DNA of 47,375 nucleotides from Rubrivivax sp. (GCA_026785885.1 JAJAZC010000127.1:1-47375), one strand, 5' to 3'. Numbered from the stretch's first letter, positions 22,706 to 34,960 are shown. Made by a program: numbers and translations. The notes: generated from the sequence alone by a model not told the origin.

Positions 22706-23434
22706 ATGATCGACGTTCCGACCCTGCAGACGCAGCCCGCGTCCAAGATCCACCTCATCGGCGGCGAGAAGGGAGGCGTCGGCAAATCGGTGATGGCGCG
22801 CCTGTTGGCGCAGTACTTCATCGACCACGACTGGCCCTTCGTCGGCTACGACACCGACCGCTCGCACGGCGCGCTGCTGCGCTTTTATTCCGGCTACGCC
22901 AGCCCCGTGCTGGTGGACAGTTACGAGGCGCTGGACAACATCATCGAAAGCGCGGTCGACCAGCCCGGGCGTCGCGTGCTCGTCGACCTGGCGGCGCAGA
23001 CGCACGAGCCGCTGGTGCGCTGGATGGACGAGTCGGGCGTGCTGGACATGGCCGACCTGTCGGCCATCACGCTGCAGTACTGGCACGTGATGGACGCCGG
23101 GCGCGATTCGGTCGATCTGCTGCAGCGCCTGCTGGACCGCTTCGGCCAGCGGCTGCACTACGTGCTGGTGTGCAACGCGCTGCGCGGCGACGACTTCACC
23201 ATGCTCGAACGCTCGGGCCAACTGGACCGCGCGGTGGGCCTGGGCGCCAAGGTCGTGCACATCCGCCGCCTGCACGACACGGTGATGCAGAAGATCGACG
23301 CACGCAACGCCAGCTTCTGGTCAGCCGGGCACGTCAGCGGTGTCGAAGGGCCAGGGCTCGGGCTGATGGAGCGGCAGCGACTGAAGATGTGGCTGCATGC
23401 GGCGTACGCGGAGATTGCGAAGGCGGATGCGTAG
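22706..23434 (+). CDS. Stand-alone ParA/MinD-type P-loop ATPase
   Basis: A 242-residue protein with a deviant Walker A motif, GGEKGGVGKS, at residues 19-28 (both signature lysines present). VGYDTDRSHGALLRFY corresponds to the switch I region and RVLVDLAAQ to Walker B. The fold resembles ParA/CobQ nucleotide-binding proteins sometimes annotated as plasmid mobilization proteins. It lacks a ParB-type partner or plasmid genes nearby and is clearly distinct from the chromosomal ParA at 40622-41383. A role in positioning a cargo or regulating a neighbour is possible but not shown. ATG 22706 precedes the conserved region closely; its ribosome binding site is poor. A scrap of a second similar gene lies at 26703-26752. 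Confidence 0.8.
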   Translation: MIDVPTLQTQPASKIHLIGGEKGGVGKSVMARLLAQYFIDHDWPFVGYDTDRSHGALLRFYSGYASPVLVDSYEALDNIIESAVDQPGRRVLVDLAAQTHEPLVRWMDESGVLDMADLSAITLQYWHVMDAGRDSVDLLQRLLDRFGQRLHYVLVCNALRGDDFTMLERSGQLDRAVGLGAKVVHIRRLHDTVMQKIDARNASFWSAGHVSGVEGPGLGLMERQRLKMWLHAAYAEIAKADA

Positions 23435-23723
23435 CAATAGGCGGAAGCCGGGCGGCAAGTCGCGCGGCAGCCAATGGCGATCGAAAGCGACCCTGCGTGC
23501 GCGAGGAAACCGAAGATCCCGTTTGCTTTGCTGCCGCATGAACTGTCACCAGTCCGACGCTGGCAATCAAGGCACTGCAAGGCCTTGAATTAGGGGTCGA
23601 ACTCAGAGCGACCTTCAGACGTTTCGGCCGATGGGTGGCTTACGAGCAAACGTAGAGACTTCGAGTGCTGATTGGCGCGCCTGAAAACGCTCTACAAGCA
23701 ACCATGCAAATTGGAATTTGCAG
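23435..23723. other. Intergenic stretch without a gene
   Basis: This 289-bp gap between the ParA-like ATPase and the subtilase holds no convincing ORF. One short inverted repeat (CAAGGC/GCCTTG near 23569-23586) is the only structure seen, and the base composition is visibly less GC-rich than the surrounding genes. Confidence 0.5.
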
Positions 23724-26630
<2,907 letters not shown>

Positions 26631-26702
26631 GGTGCAAGACCAGCCGCTTGGAAATGCGGCTTGTCCTCGCCCACTCGCAGCGGCTCCACTTGCACCGCGG
26701 CG

Positions 26703-26752
26703 ATAGGCGGCTGCATGACGTGCTGGCGTGCAACGAGCTGCGCGGCGACGGG
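26703..26752 (+). pseudogene. Fragment of a second ParA-like ATPase gene
   Basis: About 45 bases here match, with roughly five differences, bases 23148-23194 inside the stand-alone ParA-like gene: the shared core is CTGCGCGGCGACG preceded by ACGTGCTGG-GTGCAACG. The fragment is followed by unrelated sequence and has no open frame. It is the trace of a duplicated or recombined copy on the far side of the subtilase gene. Confidence 0.6.
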
Positions 26753-26763
26753 GCAGCCGTAGC

Positions 26764-27339
26764 TCAATCTTCACCGCGCAACAGCTTCTCGCTGCGCCAG
26801 TAAACATCATCCCCGCCCAGCCCATCCAGATTGGCGCGGTTGAGCACGCGGGCCAGCACGAACAGCAGGTCGCTCAAGCGATTGAGGTATTGCCGCGGTG
26901 CTTCGTTGACCGGCTCGGTGGCGGCCAGTGCCACCAGCGCGCGCTCGGCGCGGCGCGCCACGGTACGGCTCACGTGGGCCAGCGCGGCGCTGCGCGTACC
27001 GGCCGGCAGAATGAATTCCTTGAGCCGCGGCAAAGCGGCGTTGTGCTCGGCCAGCGCTTCGTCCAGGCGCAGCACCGCGTCGGTCTTGAGCAGTGCGTAG
27101 CCGGGGATCGACAGCTCACCGCCCAGGTTGAACAGCTCGTGCTGGATGACCACCACCAGCTCCCGGATGCCGTCCGGCAGCGGCTCGGCCAGCAGTACGC
27201 CGAGGCTGGAGTTCAGCTCGTCGATATCGCCCATGGCGCACACGCGCAGGTGGTCCTTGGGCACGCGGGTGCCGTCGCCCAGGCCCGTGCTGCCGTCGTC
27301 TCCGGTGCGGGTGGCAATTTGCGTCAGGCGGTTGCTCAT
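26764..27339 (-). CDS. Cob(I)yrinic acid a,c-diamide adenosyltransferase, PduO type
   Basis: A 191-residue PduO-type ATP:corrinoid adenosyltransferase, which transfers the adenosyl group of ATP to cob(I)alamin to make coenzyme B12. The ATP-binding N-terminus TRTGDDGSTGLGDGTRV and the corrinoid-side helix YLNRLSDLLFVLAR are diagnostic, and the arginine helix SRTVARRAERALVAL is intact. ATG 27339 gives the usual length and begins MSNRLTQIATRTGDDG. It probably serves methylmalonyl-CoA mutase, ethanolamine or ribonucleotide metabolism elsewhere in the genome. It diverges from the FAD-linked oxidase gene; the 178-bp gap has no obvious riboswitch. Confidence 0.94.
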   Translation of the reverse strand: MSNRLTQIATRTGDDGSTGLGDGTRVPKDHLRVCAMGDIDELNSSLGVLLAEPLPDGIRELVVVIQHELFNLGGELSIPGYALLKTDAVLRLDEALAEHNAALPRLKEFILPAGTRSAALAHVSRTVARRAERALVALAATEPVNEAPRQYLNRLSDLLFVLARVLNRANLDGLGGDDVYWRSEKLLRGED

Positions 27340-27517
27340 GGCGTACGGTGTTGGTTCGGAAGGCCGCGATTTGACCATTGGCCAGCGGCTTGGCCTACGA
27401 TGGTTGTCGACATTGCAGCCAGCGCCGCATCTGGCGTTTGCACACGCGCTGCATCAGTCTCTGTATGCGTTGCTGCATCAGTCGCAGCATCAGGCCACGC
27501 ACCGCGAAGGACCCGCC

Positions 27518-28939
27518 ATGAACGCACCCTTGCCCGACCACGTGCTGCCCCGCGTTGTGCAACGCCCGATGCCGCCGGCCATGCGCGCCGCGCTGCAGGC
27601 CCGCTTCGGCGAGCGCTGCAGCACAGCCGCCTCGGTGCGAGAGCAGCACGGCCGCGGCGAATCGGTCTACGACGCGCAGCCGCCGGAGGCCGTCGTCTTT
27701 TGCGAGAGCAACGACGATGTCGCCTTCATCGTGGCCCTGGCGCATGAACACGCGGTGCCGGTAATTCCGTATGGCACCGGCAGTTCGCTCGAAGGCCACC
27801 TGCTGGCCGTGCAGGGCGGCGTCAGCGTCGACGTGTCGCGCATGGACAGCGTGCTCAGCATCAACGCTGAGGACCTGACCGTCAGCGTGCAGGCCGGCGT
27901 GACGCGCGAGCAATTGAACCGCGAGATTCGCAGCACCGGCCTGTTCTTTCCCATCGACCCCGGCGCCAACGCCAGCCTGGGCGGCATGGCCGCCACACGC
28001 GCCAGCGGGACCAACGCCGTGCGCTACGGCACCATGCGCGAGAACGTGCTGGGCCTGACCGTGATCACCGCCACCGGCACGCTGGTGCACACCGGCACGC
28101 GGGCCAAGAAGAGCAGCGCCGGCTACGACCTGACGCGTTTGTTCGTCGGCAGCGAAGGCACGCTGGGGGTGATGACGGAGGTCACGCTGCGGCTGTATCC
28201 ACTGCCCGAGGCGGTGATGGCTGCGGTGTGCAACTTCCCGAGCATCGACGCCGCGGTGCAGACCACGATCCAGATCATCCAAATGGGCGTGCCGATCGCA
28301 CGCTGCGAGTTGCTGGACGCCAACGCGATCCGCGCCGTCAACCGGCACAGCAAGCTGACGCTGCACGAATCGCCGTTGCTGCTGATGGAGTTTCACGGCA
28401 GCGATGCCAGCGTCAAGGAGCAGGCCGAAACCGTGCAGGCGCTGGCCGCAGAACACGGCGGGCAGGCCTTCCAGTGGGCCAGCACGCCCGAAGAGCGCAC
28501 GCGCTTGTGGACCGCGCGCCACCAGAGTTACTTCGCGGCGCTGCAAATGCGGCCGGGCTGCCGCTGCCAGAGCAGCGACACCTGCGTGCCGATCTCGCGC
28601 CTGGCCGAGAGCATCAACGACAGCGTCGCGGAGGCCGAGGCCTCGGGCATCCCGTACTGGATCGTCGGCCACGTCGGCGACGGCAACTTCCACCTGAGCT
28701 ACCTGATGGACCCGGACGACGCACGCGAGATCGCCGAGGTCGAGCGGCTCAACGTGCAGATGGTGCAGCGGGCCTTGCGCCTGGGCGGCACCTGCAGCGG
28801 CGAACACGGCATCGGCCTGCACAAGATGGGCTACCTGCTCGAGGAGGCTGGCGTGGCTGCGGTGGACATGATGCGCAGCATCAAGCGCGCACTGGACCCG
28901 AAGAACATCATGAATCCGGGCAAGGTGTTCACCGCGTAG
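27518..28939 (+). CDS. FAD-linked D-lactate dehydrogenase / glycolate oxidase subunit D-like oxidase
   Basis: A 473-residue flavoprotein of the vanillyl-alcohol-oxidase family. The PCMH FAD-binding domain occupies about residues 50-240 (PVIPYGTGSSLEGHL, PIDPGANASLGGMAATRASGTNAVRYGTM as landmarks, FVGSEGTLGVMTEVTLRLYPLPEA), and the C-terminal cap ends in GGTCSGEHGIGLHKMGYL and DPKNIMNPGKVF. These features fit D-lactate dehydrogenase (cytochrome) and GlcD. GlcE and GlcF do not follow, so a single-subunit D-lactate or 2-hydroxyacid dehydrogenase is more likely. ATG 27518 has GAAGGA at a good distance. Confidence 0.92.
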   Translation: MNAPLPDHVLPRVVQRPMPPAMRAALQARFGERCSTAASVREQHGRGESVYDAQPPEAVVFCESNDDVAFIVALAHEHAVPVIPYGTGSSLEGHLLAVQGGVSVDVSRMDSVLSINAEDLTVSVQAGVTREQLNREIRSTGLFFPIDPGANASLGGMAATRASGTNAVRYGTMRENVLGLTVITATGTLVHTGTRAKKSSAGYDLTRLFVGSEGTLGVMTEVTLRLYPLPEAVMAAVCNFPSIDAAVQTTIQIIQMGVPIARCELLDANAIRAVNRHSKLTLHESPLLLMEFHGSDASVKEQAETVQALAAEHGGQAFQWASTPEERTRLWTARHQSYFAALQMRPGCRCQSSDTCVPISRLAESINDSVAEAEASGIPYWIVGHVGDGNFHLSYLMDPDDAREIAEVERLNVQMVQRALRLGGTCSGEHGIGLHKMGYLLEEAGVAAVDMMRSIKRALDPKNIMNPGKVFTA

Positions 28940-29079
28940 CCGCCGGGGTCTGCATGACGTGACTGTCGTCCTGCTTGACGCCCGAAACCTCGCCGATGGT
29001 CTAGGCTGTGCCTAATCAACGACTCAGGGGGACAGCTTGCCTTTTGCATAGGACGAGGTTCAACCAATCAGGGCCTCAC

Positions 29080-30002
29080 ATGCACAGCGTTCCGCTCTCC
29101 TGCTTTCGTGCCTTTGTTCTCACTGCCGCAGCCGCGGCTGTTTTTTCGGGCTGCGGCGCGGTCGTGCTGTCCAACAGCACGGCCGGTGACGCGTACAGCA
29201 ACGCCAGCGGCGTCAACCAGGGCCAGGCGGTCGGGGCCAGCGGCTGGGTCCACAACAACGCAGCAATGGCGGCACGGTGGGCATCGGCGGTGCGCTGCCG
29301 CAATCGGGCAACGGCTCGGTGGCCTTCACATCACTGAACAACGGCAAGGCCGAGGTCGAGTAACTCGCCGGCGGCTTGAGCGTCGGTGGCAACTTCTTCG
29401 CAACGTCGACGTTAGGTGCCTTCTCGCGCCTGAGCGCGATGCGGTACGACTGGTACCGCGGTGCCGGCAGCACGGCTACCAACTGGCTGCACCCGTCGAT
29501 GCGCGTGTTGCTGGATCTGGACGGCAACCTGGCCACCCCCGGTGACCGCGGCGGCCTGGTCTTCGAGAGCGTCTACAACACCGGCAACGCGGCTGTGGCC
29601 ACCGACACCTGGGTCACCTCGGACATCGGCGCGCGGACGCTGCTGTGGAGCTTTGGCCTCGGTCTGGGTAATGAGTTCGACATCGACATCGACATCGACA
29701 TCGACATCGACAGCGACAGCGACAGCGACAGCGACATCGACATCGACGGCACGCCTTATGACTCGCTGGCCGAGTGGCTGGCCAGCGGCCGCCTGGCGAA
29801 TGCCGTGATCCTGGGCTTCAGCTCGGGTGTCGGCAGCGGCTGGGCACCGTTTGCCGGCGCGGTCGACAACATCGACTGGACGCTCAACGGGCAGTCGGTT
29901 TCGACCAACTTCGAGATTGTCGGCGGCACCGTGCCGGAGCCGGCAACGCTGGCGCTGGTGGGTCTGGCCTTGCTGGGTGCTACAGCCAGCCGCAAAACGT
30001 GA
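29080..30002 (+). pseudogene. Decayed PEP-CTERM exosortase-substrate protein gene
   Basis: The N-terminal frame from ATG 29080 gives a signal sequence and VVLSNSTAGDAYSNASGVNQGQAVGASGWVHNN, a known opening in this PEP-CTERM group (quoted as a landmark). Near 29255-29262 the frame shifts; the continuation (SNGGTVGIGGALPQSGNGSV, then FTSLNNGKAEVE) is in another frame, meets TAA at 29361-29363, and resumes with LAGGLSVGGNFF. The C-terminus VPEPATLALVGLALLGATASRKT is a textbook PEP-CTERM sorting tail: the VPEP motif, a membrane helix and a basic end. A (GACATC/GACAGC)n stretch at about 29679-29745 encodes Asp-Ile/Asp-Ser repeats. Two independent lesions argue for a true pseudogene over a sequencing error. 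Confidence 0.8.
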
Positions 30003-30004
30003 GC

Positions 30005-30087
30005 CTCCAAGCTCGCTAACGCTCGCTACCCCCCGAGGGGCCGTCCGCCAGCGGCCCGTCAAAGCCGGTTCCGCGGCGGGAAGCTTG
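30005..30087. repeat. Third, diverged copy of the 85-bp palindromic element
   Basis: CTCGCTACCCCCCGAGGGG, CGTCCGCCAGCGGCCCG and GCCGGTTCCGCGGCGGGAAG (in order here) match the elements at 2395-2570 and share the right-hand edge GGGAAGCTTG. It lies directly after the PEP-CTERM pseudogene. Confidence 0.8.
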
Positions 30088-30090
30088 GTT

Positions 30091-30122
30091 CGGCCTGCGC
30101 CGCTGACCTGCGGCTCAGGCCG
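30091..30122. terminator. Hairpin between convergent PEP-CTERM pseudogene and spoVR gene
   Basis: CGGCCTG (30091-30097) pairs with CAGGCCG (30116-30122), with an inner GCCG/CGGC stem (30099-30102 with 30111-30114). The stem includes the spoVR stop codon. No T-run is present on either strand. Confidence 0.45.
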
Positions 30123-31671
30123 ACGGCGCCGGTACGCTCCAGCGCTTGCTCACATCGCCCTTGCCGTTGGTGCTTTCCATGTGCACGCCAAAGCCCCACA
30201 GCCGAGCGACGTGTTTGAGCACCTCCTGGCCGTTGTCGTGCAGCGGCCGGTCGTTGTGCTGGAAGTGGCGCAGCGTCAGGCTGCGGTCACCGCGCAGGTT
30301 GACGTTCCAGACCTGGATGTTGGGCTCACGCGAGCCGAGGTCGTATTGCCGGCTGAGCGATTCGCGCACGCGGCGGTAGCCGCTGTCGTCGTGAATCGCG
30401 GCCACTTCGAGATCGCTCTGGCGCTCGTCGTCGTGGATCGCAAACAGGCGCAGGTCGCGCATCAGCTTCGGGCTCAGGTACTGGCCGATGAAGCTCTCAT
30501 CCTTGAAATTGCGCATGGCGTGGTCCAGCACCGGCAACCAGGGTTTGCCGGCCATGTCAGGGAACCAGGCGCGGTCTTCCGCGGTGGGCTTGTCGCAGAT
30601 GCGCTTGATGTCGGTGTACATGGCAAAACCCAAGGCATACGGGTTGATGCCGCTGTATGCGGGGTGGCCGACGGGCGGCTGGTGGATGACGTTGGTGTGC
30701 GACTTGATCCACTCGATCATCACGCCGTCGGTCAGGAAGCCGTCGTCGTACATGGTGTTGAGCAGCCGGTGGTGCCAGAAGGTGGCCCAGCCCTCGTTCA
30801 TGACCTGCGTCTGGCGCTGCGGGTAGAAGTACTGCGCCACCTTGCGCACGATGCGCACGATCTCGCGCTGCCAGGGCTCCAAGAGCGGCGCGTTTTTCTC
30901 GATGAAGTACAGCAGGTTTTCTTGCGGCTCATCGGGAAAGCGCTTGGTCTCGGGCGTGGCGTCTTCCTTGTCGGCACGGCGCGGCAGCGTGCGCCAGAGT
31001 TCGTTGACCTGGCGCTGCGCGTAAGCCTCGCGGTCCAGGCGCTCGGCCAGTTCTTGCGCCAGGCTTTTGCGGCTGGGGCGGCGGTAGCGGTCGACACCGT
31101 GGTTGGCCAGCGCGTGGCAACTGTCCAGAAAGGCCTCGACCGCATCGAGCCCGTGCTTTTCTTCGCAGGCCGCAACGTAGTGCTTGGCGTACACCAGGTA
31201 GTCGATGATGGAAGCCGCATCGGTCCACATGCGGAACAGGTAGTTGCCCTTAAAGAAGCTGTTGTGGCCGTAGGCCGCATGCGCGATCACCAGCGCCTGC
31301 ATGGCCAGCGTGTTTTCCTCCATCAGATAGCTGATGCAGGGGTTGCTGTTGATGACGATCTCGTAGGCCAGGCCCATGTGGCCGCGCTTGTAGTTCTTCT
31401 CGGTCGCGATGAACTCTTTGCCGTAGCTCCAGTGGCGGTAGTTCACCGGCATGCCCACCGATGCATAGGCGTCCATCATCTGCTCGGCGGTGATGACTTC
31501 GAGCTGGTTCGGGTAGGTGTCCAGGCCGAAGCGCGCAGCCGTGGCCGCGATCGTCCGGTGGTAGGTCTCGACGAGTTCGAAGGACCAGTCGCTGGGCGCG
31601 GGCAGGTGTTCGTGCGGGCGCTCAACCAAAGCAAGCGGTTGCTCCAACGCCATCATCGGCTTGTGCTTCAT
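30115..31671 (-). CDS. ycgB: SpoVR-family protein (YcgB)
   Basis: A 518-residue cytoplasmic protein of the SpoVR/YcgB family. SpoVR is needed for spore cortex formation in Bacillus; in proteobacteria the homologue belongs to the PrkA stress module, and its biochemical activity is unknown. The family segments MMDAYASVGMPVNYRHWSYGKEF, MGLAYEIVINSNPCISYLMEENT (landmark), HGVDRYRRPSR and NEGWATFWHHRLLNTMYDDGF are all evident. ATG 31671 overlaps the yeaH stop (ATGA), so translation is coupled. It is the last gene of a leftward operon prkA-yeaH-ycgB. Confidence 0.95.
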   Translation of the reverse strand: MKHKPMMALEQPLALVERPHEHLPAPSDWSFELVETYHRTIAATAARFGLDTYPNQLEVITAEQMMDAYASVGMPVNYRHWSYGKEFIATEKNYKRGHMGLAYEIVINSNPCISYLMEENTLAMQALVIAHAAYGHNSFFKGNYLFRMWTDAASIIDYLVYAKHYVAACEEKHGLDAVEAFLDSCHALANHGVDRYRRPSRKSLAQELAERLDREAYAQRQVNELWRTLPRRADKEDATPETKRFPDEPQENLLYFIEKNAPLLEPWQREIVRIVRKVAQYFYPQRQTQVMNEGWATFWHHRLLNTMYDDGFLTDGVMIEWIKSHTNVIHQPPVGHPAYSGINPYALGFAMYTDIKRICDKPTAEDRAWFPDMAGKPWLPVLDHAMRNFKDESFIGQYLSPKLMRDLRLFAIHDDERQSDLEVAAIHDDSGYRRVRESLSRQYDLGSREPNIQVWNVNLRGDRSLTLRHFQHNDRPLHDNGQEVLKHVARLWGFGVHMESTNGKGDVSKRWSVPAPSA

Positions 31672-32957
31672 GCGGCTTTTGCGCTTTCCTTTTTGAACAG
31701 GTCGCGGAAGACCGGGTAAATCTGGCTCGGCTCGGTGGCTTTGCGCATCGCAAAGTGTTTGTGCTGGGCCTGCAGGTGCATGTACTCCTGCCATAGGTTC
31801 TGCTCTTCTTCGGCCACCTGCACATACGCAAAGTAGCGCACCAGCGGCAGCAGCTTGTCGCTCAACAGCTCACGGCAGCGGCCGCTGTCGTGGTGCCAGT
31901 TGTCGCCGTCGCTGGCTTGCGCGCCGTAGATGTTCCATTCGGTGGGTGCGTAGCGCGCCTTGATGATCTCTTCCATCAGCACCAGTGCGCTGCTGACGAC
32001 GGTGCCGCCGGTTTCACGTGCGTGGAAAAAGTTCTGCTCGTCGACCTCGGCTGCCTGCGTGTGGTGGCGGATAAAAACCAGCTCGATCTTTTCGTAGTGC
32101 CGCGTCAAAAACAGATACAGCAGGATGAAAAAGCGTTTGCTTAATTCCTTGCGGCCTTCATCCATCGAGCCCGAGACGTCCATCAGGCAGAACATCACCG
32201 CCTTGCTGGTGGGCACCGGCGTGCGCACACGGTTGCGGTAACGCAGGTCGATGGGGTCGAGGTACGGGATGCGCTCGATGCGCGCCCGCAGCGCGCCGAT
32301 GCGCTGCACCAGATCATCGATATGCAGTAGCGCCACCGCATCGCCGGGTTGCAGCGTCTGGCGGCACAGGACGAGCTCTTCTTCAAGCGTGTGCAGTTCG
32401 CGCCGCGAGCCCATGCCCAGGGCGATGCGGCGGCCGAGAGCACCGCGCATGCTGCGCACGACGCTCAGGTTGCTGGGTGTGCCGTCGTTGCTGTAGCCAG
32501 CGCGGTGGCTCTTCCATTCAGGCATTTCAGCCAGCTGCGTGCGCACCAGGTCCGGCAAGGCCAGGTCGTCGAAGAAGACCTGCATGAACTCTTCTTTGCT
32601 GAGCGCAAAAACGAAATCGTCGCCGCCTTCGCCGCTGTCGCTGGCCTGGCCTTTGCCGCTGCCTTTGCCGCCAGCGCCGCCCTTGGGCCGCTCGATGCGG
32701 TCACCGCGCACATAGTCCTGGTTGCCCGGATGCACGGTCTCGCGTATGCCGCCCTGGCCATGGCCGAACACCGGCTCGGTCAAGTCGCGCTTGGGAATGT
32801 GGATGTTCTCACCGCGCTCGATATCGCGGATGCCGCGGCCGTCGATCGCACGCTTGACGGCTTCCCTGATCTGCTCTTTGTAGCGGCGAAGGAAACGCTC
32901 TCGATTCCCGATCGATTTGTTCTTGCCCGCCAGCCGGCGATCGATGATTTGCTGCAT
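31668..32957 (-). CDS. yeaH: YeaH / DUF444 family protein
   Basis: A 429-residue protein of the YeaH/YhbH family. The N-terminus is highly basic and ends in the conserved IDRRLAGKNKSIGNRERFLRRYK segment. A von Willebrand A-like domain follows, with the metal-site motif DVSGSM in VMFCLMDVSGSMDEGRKEL and a later TGGTVVSSALVLM element. YeaH is phosphorylated by or works with the PrkA kinase in sustained nutrient or nitrogen stress. The start is set at ATG 32957; TTG 32963 is the alternative. It lies six bases after prkA and overlaps ycgB by four. Confidence 0.94.
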   Translation of the reverse strand: MQQIIDRRLAGKNKSIGNRERFLRRYKEQIREAVKRAIDGRGIRDIERGENIHIPKRDLTEPVFGHGQGGIRETVHPGNQDYVRGDRIERPKGGAGGKGSGKGQASDSGEGGDDFVFALSKEEFMQVFFDDLALPDLVRTQLAEMPEWKSHRAGYSNDGTPSNLSVVRSMRGALGRRIALGMGSRRELHTLEEELVLCRQTLQPGDAVALLHIDDLVQRIGALRARIERIPYLDPIDLRYRNRVRTPVPTSKAVMFCLMDVSGSMDEGRKELSKRFFILLYLFLTRHYEKIELVFIRHHTQAAEVDEQNFFHARETGGTVVSSALVLMEEIIKARYAPTEWNIYGAQASDGDNWHHDSGRCRELLSDKLLPLVRYFAYVQVAEEEQNLWQEYMHLQAQHKHFAMRKATEPSQIYPVFRDLFKKESAKAA

Positions 32958-32963
32958 ACGCAA

Positions 32964-34886
32964 TCAGCTGGATTTGCGCACCCGCAGGTACCACTCGCAC
33001 AAGAGCCGCACCTGCTTTTGCGTGTAGCCCTTGGCCACCATGCGCGTGACGAAGTCCTCGTGTTTCTTGGCTTCGTCGGCGCTGGCCTTGGCGTTGAAGC
33101 TGATCACCGGCAACAGTTCTTCGGTGTTGCTGAACATCTTCTTCTCGATCACGGTGCGCAGTTTTTCGTAGCTCGTCCAGACCGGGTTGTTGCCCTGGTT
33201 GTTGGCGCGCGCGCGCAGCACGAAGTTGACGATCTCGTTGCGGAAGTCCTTGGGGTTGGAAATGCCGGCGGGCTTTTCGATCTTCTCCAGCTCGGCATTC
33301 AAGCTGCCGCGGTCGAATACCTCGCCGGTGTCGGTGTCGCGGTACTCGTGGTCCTGAATCCAGTAGTCAGCGTAGGTCACGTAGCGGTCGAAGATGTTCT
33401 GGCCGTACTCGCTGTAGCTCTCGAGGTAGGCGGTCTGAATTTCCTTGCCTATGAATTCGGCGTAGCGCGGTGACAGCAACTCTTTGATGAAGCCGACGTA
33501 TTTGTCCTCGGTTTCTTTGGCGAATTGCTCGCGCTCGATCTGCTGCTCCAGCACGTACATCAGGTGCACCGGGTTGGCGGCAACTTCGGTGCTGTCGAAA
33601 TTGAAAACCTTCGACAGGATCTTGTAGGCAAAGCGCGTGCTGATGCCGCTCATGCCTTCGTCGACACCGGCGTAGTCGCGGTATTCCTGGTAGCTCTTGG
33701 CGCGCGGGTCGGTGTCCTTCAGGTTGTCACCGTCGTAGACCAGCATCTTGGAGTACAGGCTGCTGTTCTCGGGCTCCTTCAGCCGCGTCAGCGCAGCAAA
33801 CTGGCTCATCATCTTCAGCGTGCCGGGCGCGCAGGTGGCGCGTGCCAGCGACGAGTTCTTCAAGAGCTTTTCGTAAATGTGGATCTCTTCGCTGACGCGC
33901 AGGCAGTACGGCACCTTGACGATGTAGATGCGGTCCAGAAACGCTTCGTTGTTCTTGTTGTTGCGAAACGCCTTCCACTCGCTTTCATTGCTGTGCGCGA
34001 GCACCACGCCGTCAAAGGGAATCGCGCCGAAACCTTCAGTGCCTTTGAAGTTGCCTTCCTGCGTGGCCGTGAGCAGCGGGTGCAGCACCTTGATCGGCGC
34101 CTTGAACATCTCCACGAACTCCAGCAAACCCTGGTTGGCCAGACACAGGCCGCCGCTGTAGCTGTAGGCGTCGGGGTCGTCCTGCGAATAGCTTTCAAGC
34201 TTGCGGATATCGACCTTGCCGACCAGGCTGGAGATGTCCTGGTTGTTCTCGTCGCCCGGCTCGGTCTTGCTGATGCCGATCTGCTTCAAGATGCTGGGGT
34301 GACGCTTGACGACCTTGAATTTGCGAATGTCGCCGCCGAATTCGTCCAGTCGCTTGACGGCCCAGGGGCTCAAGATTCGATTGAGGTATCGGCGCGGAAT
34401 GCCGTACTCGTTTTCCAAGATGGCGCCGTCTTCGACCGCGTCGAACAGGCCCAATGGGGACTCGTTGACCGGGCTGCCCTTGATGGCATAGAACGGCACG
34501 TCCTGCATCAGCTGTTTGAGCCGCTCGGCAATGCTGCTCTTGCCGCCGCCAACCGGGCCCAGCAGATAAAGGATCTGCTTCTTCTCTTCCAGCCCTTGCG
34601 CGGCATGGCGGAAGTACGAGACGACCTGCTCGATCGCGTCGTCCATGCCGTAGAACTCGGCAAAGGCCGGGTAGACCTTGATCACCTTGTTGGCAAACAG
34701 GCGCGACAGGCGGGGGTCATTGCGCGTGTCCACCGTACCCGGCTCGCCGATGGCTTTGAGCATGCGCTCGGCAGCTGTGGCATACGCCAGCGGGTTGCGC
34801 TTGCACTCGGCGAGATAGTCCTCGAGCGAAATTTCTTCTTCACGCGTGCGCTCGAAGCGCGCTGCGAAATGGCTGATCACATCCAT
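32964..34886 (-). CDS. prkA: PrkA-family serine protein kinase / AAA+ ATPase (YeaG)
   Basis: A 640-residue protein with an N-terminal AAA+ domain and a C-terminal kinase-like domain. The Walker A motif GPVGGGKSS spans residues 110-118, and the conserved ISKTEPGDENNQDISSLVGKVDI segment (landmark near 255) and the C-terminal TLKDPRN-free end RLLCEWYLRVRKS fit YeaG. The kinase phosphorylates few known substrates and controls entry to stationary phase and sustained nitrogen starvation in enterobacteria. The ribosome binding site is GGAGG at about nine bases before ATG 34886. The upstream region holds a hairpin structure described separately. It heads the prkA-yeaH-ycgB operon. Confidence 0.95.
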   Translation of the reverse strand: MDVISHFAARFERTREEEISLEDYLAECKRNPLAYATAAERMLKAIGEPGTVDTRNDPRLSRLFANKVIKVYPAFAEFYGMDDAIEQVVSYFRHAAQGLEEKKQILYLLGPVGGGKSSIAERLKQLMQDVPFYAIKGSPVNESPLGLFDAVEDGAILENEYGIPRRYLNRILSPWAVKRLDEFGGDIRKFKVVKRHPSILKQIGISKTEPGDENNQDISSLVGKVDIRKLESYSQDDPDAYSYSGGLCLANQGLLEFVEMFKAPIKVLHPLLTATQEGNFKGTEGFGAIPFDGVVLAHSNESEWKAFRNNKNNEAFLDRIYIVKVPYCLRVSEEIHIYEKLLKNSSLARATCAPGTLKMMSQFAALTRLKEPENSSLYSKMLVYDGDNLKDTDPRAKSYQEYRDYAGVDEGMSGISTRFAYKILSKVFNFDSTEVAANPVHLMYVLEQQIEREQFAKETEDKYVGFIKELLSPRYAEFIGKEIQTAYLESYSEYGQNIFDRYVTYADYWIQDHEYRDTDTGEVFDRGSLNAELEKIEKPAGISNPKDFRNEIVNFVLRARANNQGNNPVWTSYEKLRTVIEKKMFSNTEELLPVISFNAKASADEAKKHEDFVTRMVAKGYTQKQVRLLCEWYLRVRKSS

Positions 34887-34960
34887 GCGGGGAGCCTCCG
34901 TCAAGGGGGCCAGCACGCGGTGGTCAGGACAACCCTGCCCTTGCCCGCGCCTGGGAAGTT

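Noticed and set aside
32010-32025. GGTTTCACGTG half-site resembling parS inside yeaH
   Set aside because: Only the left ten bases match; the right arm (CGTGG) is not palindromic, so ParB loading is unlikely.
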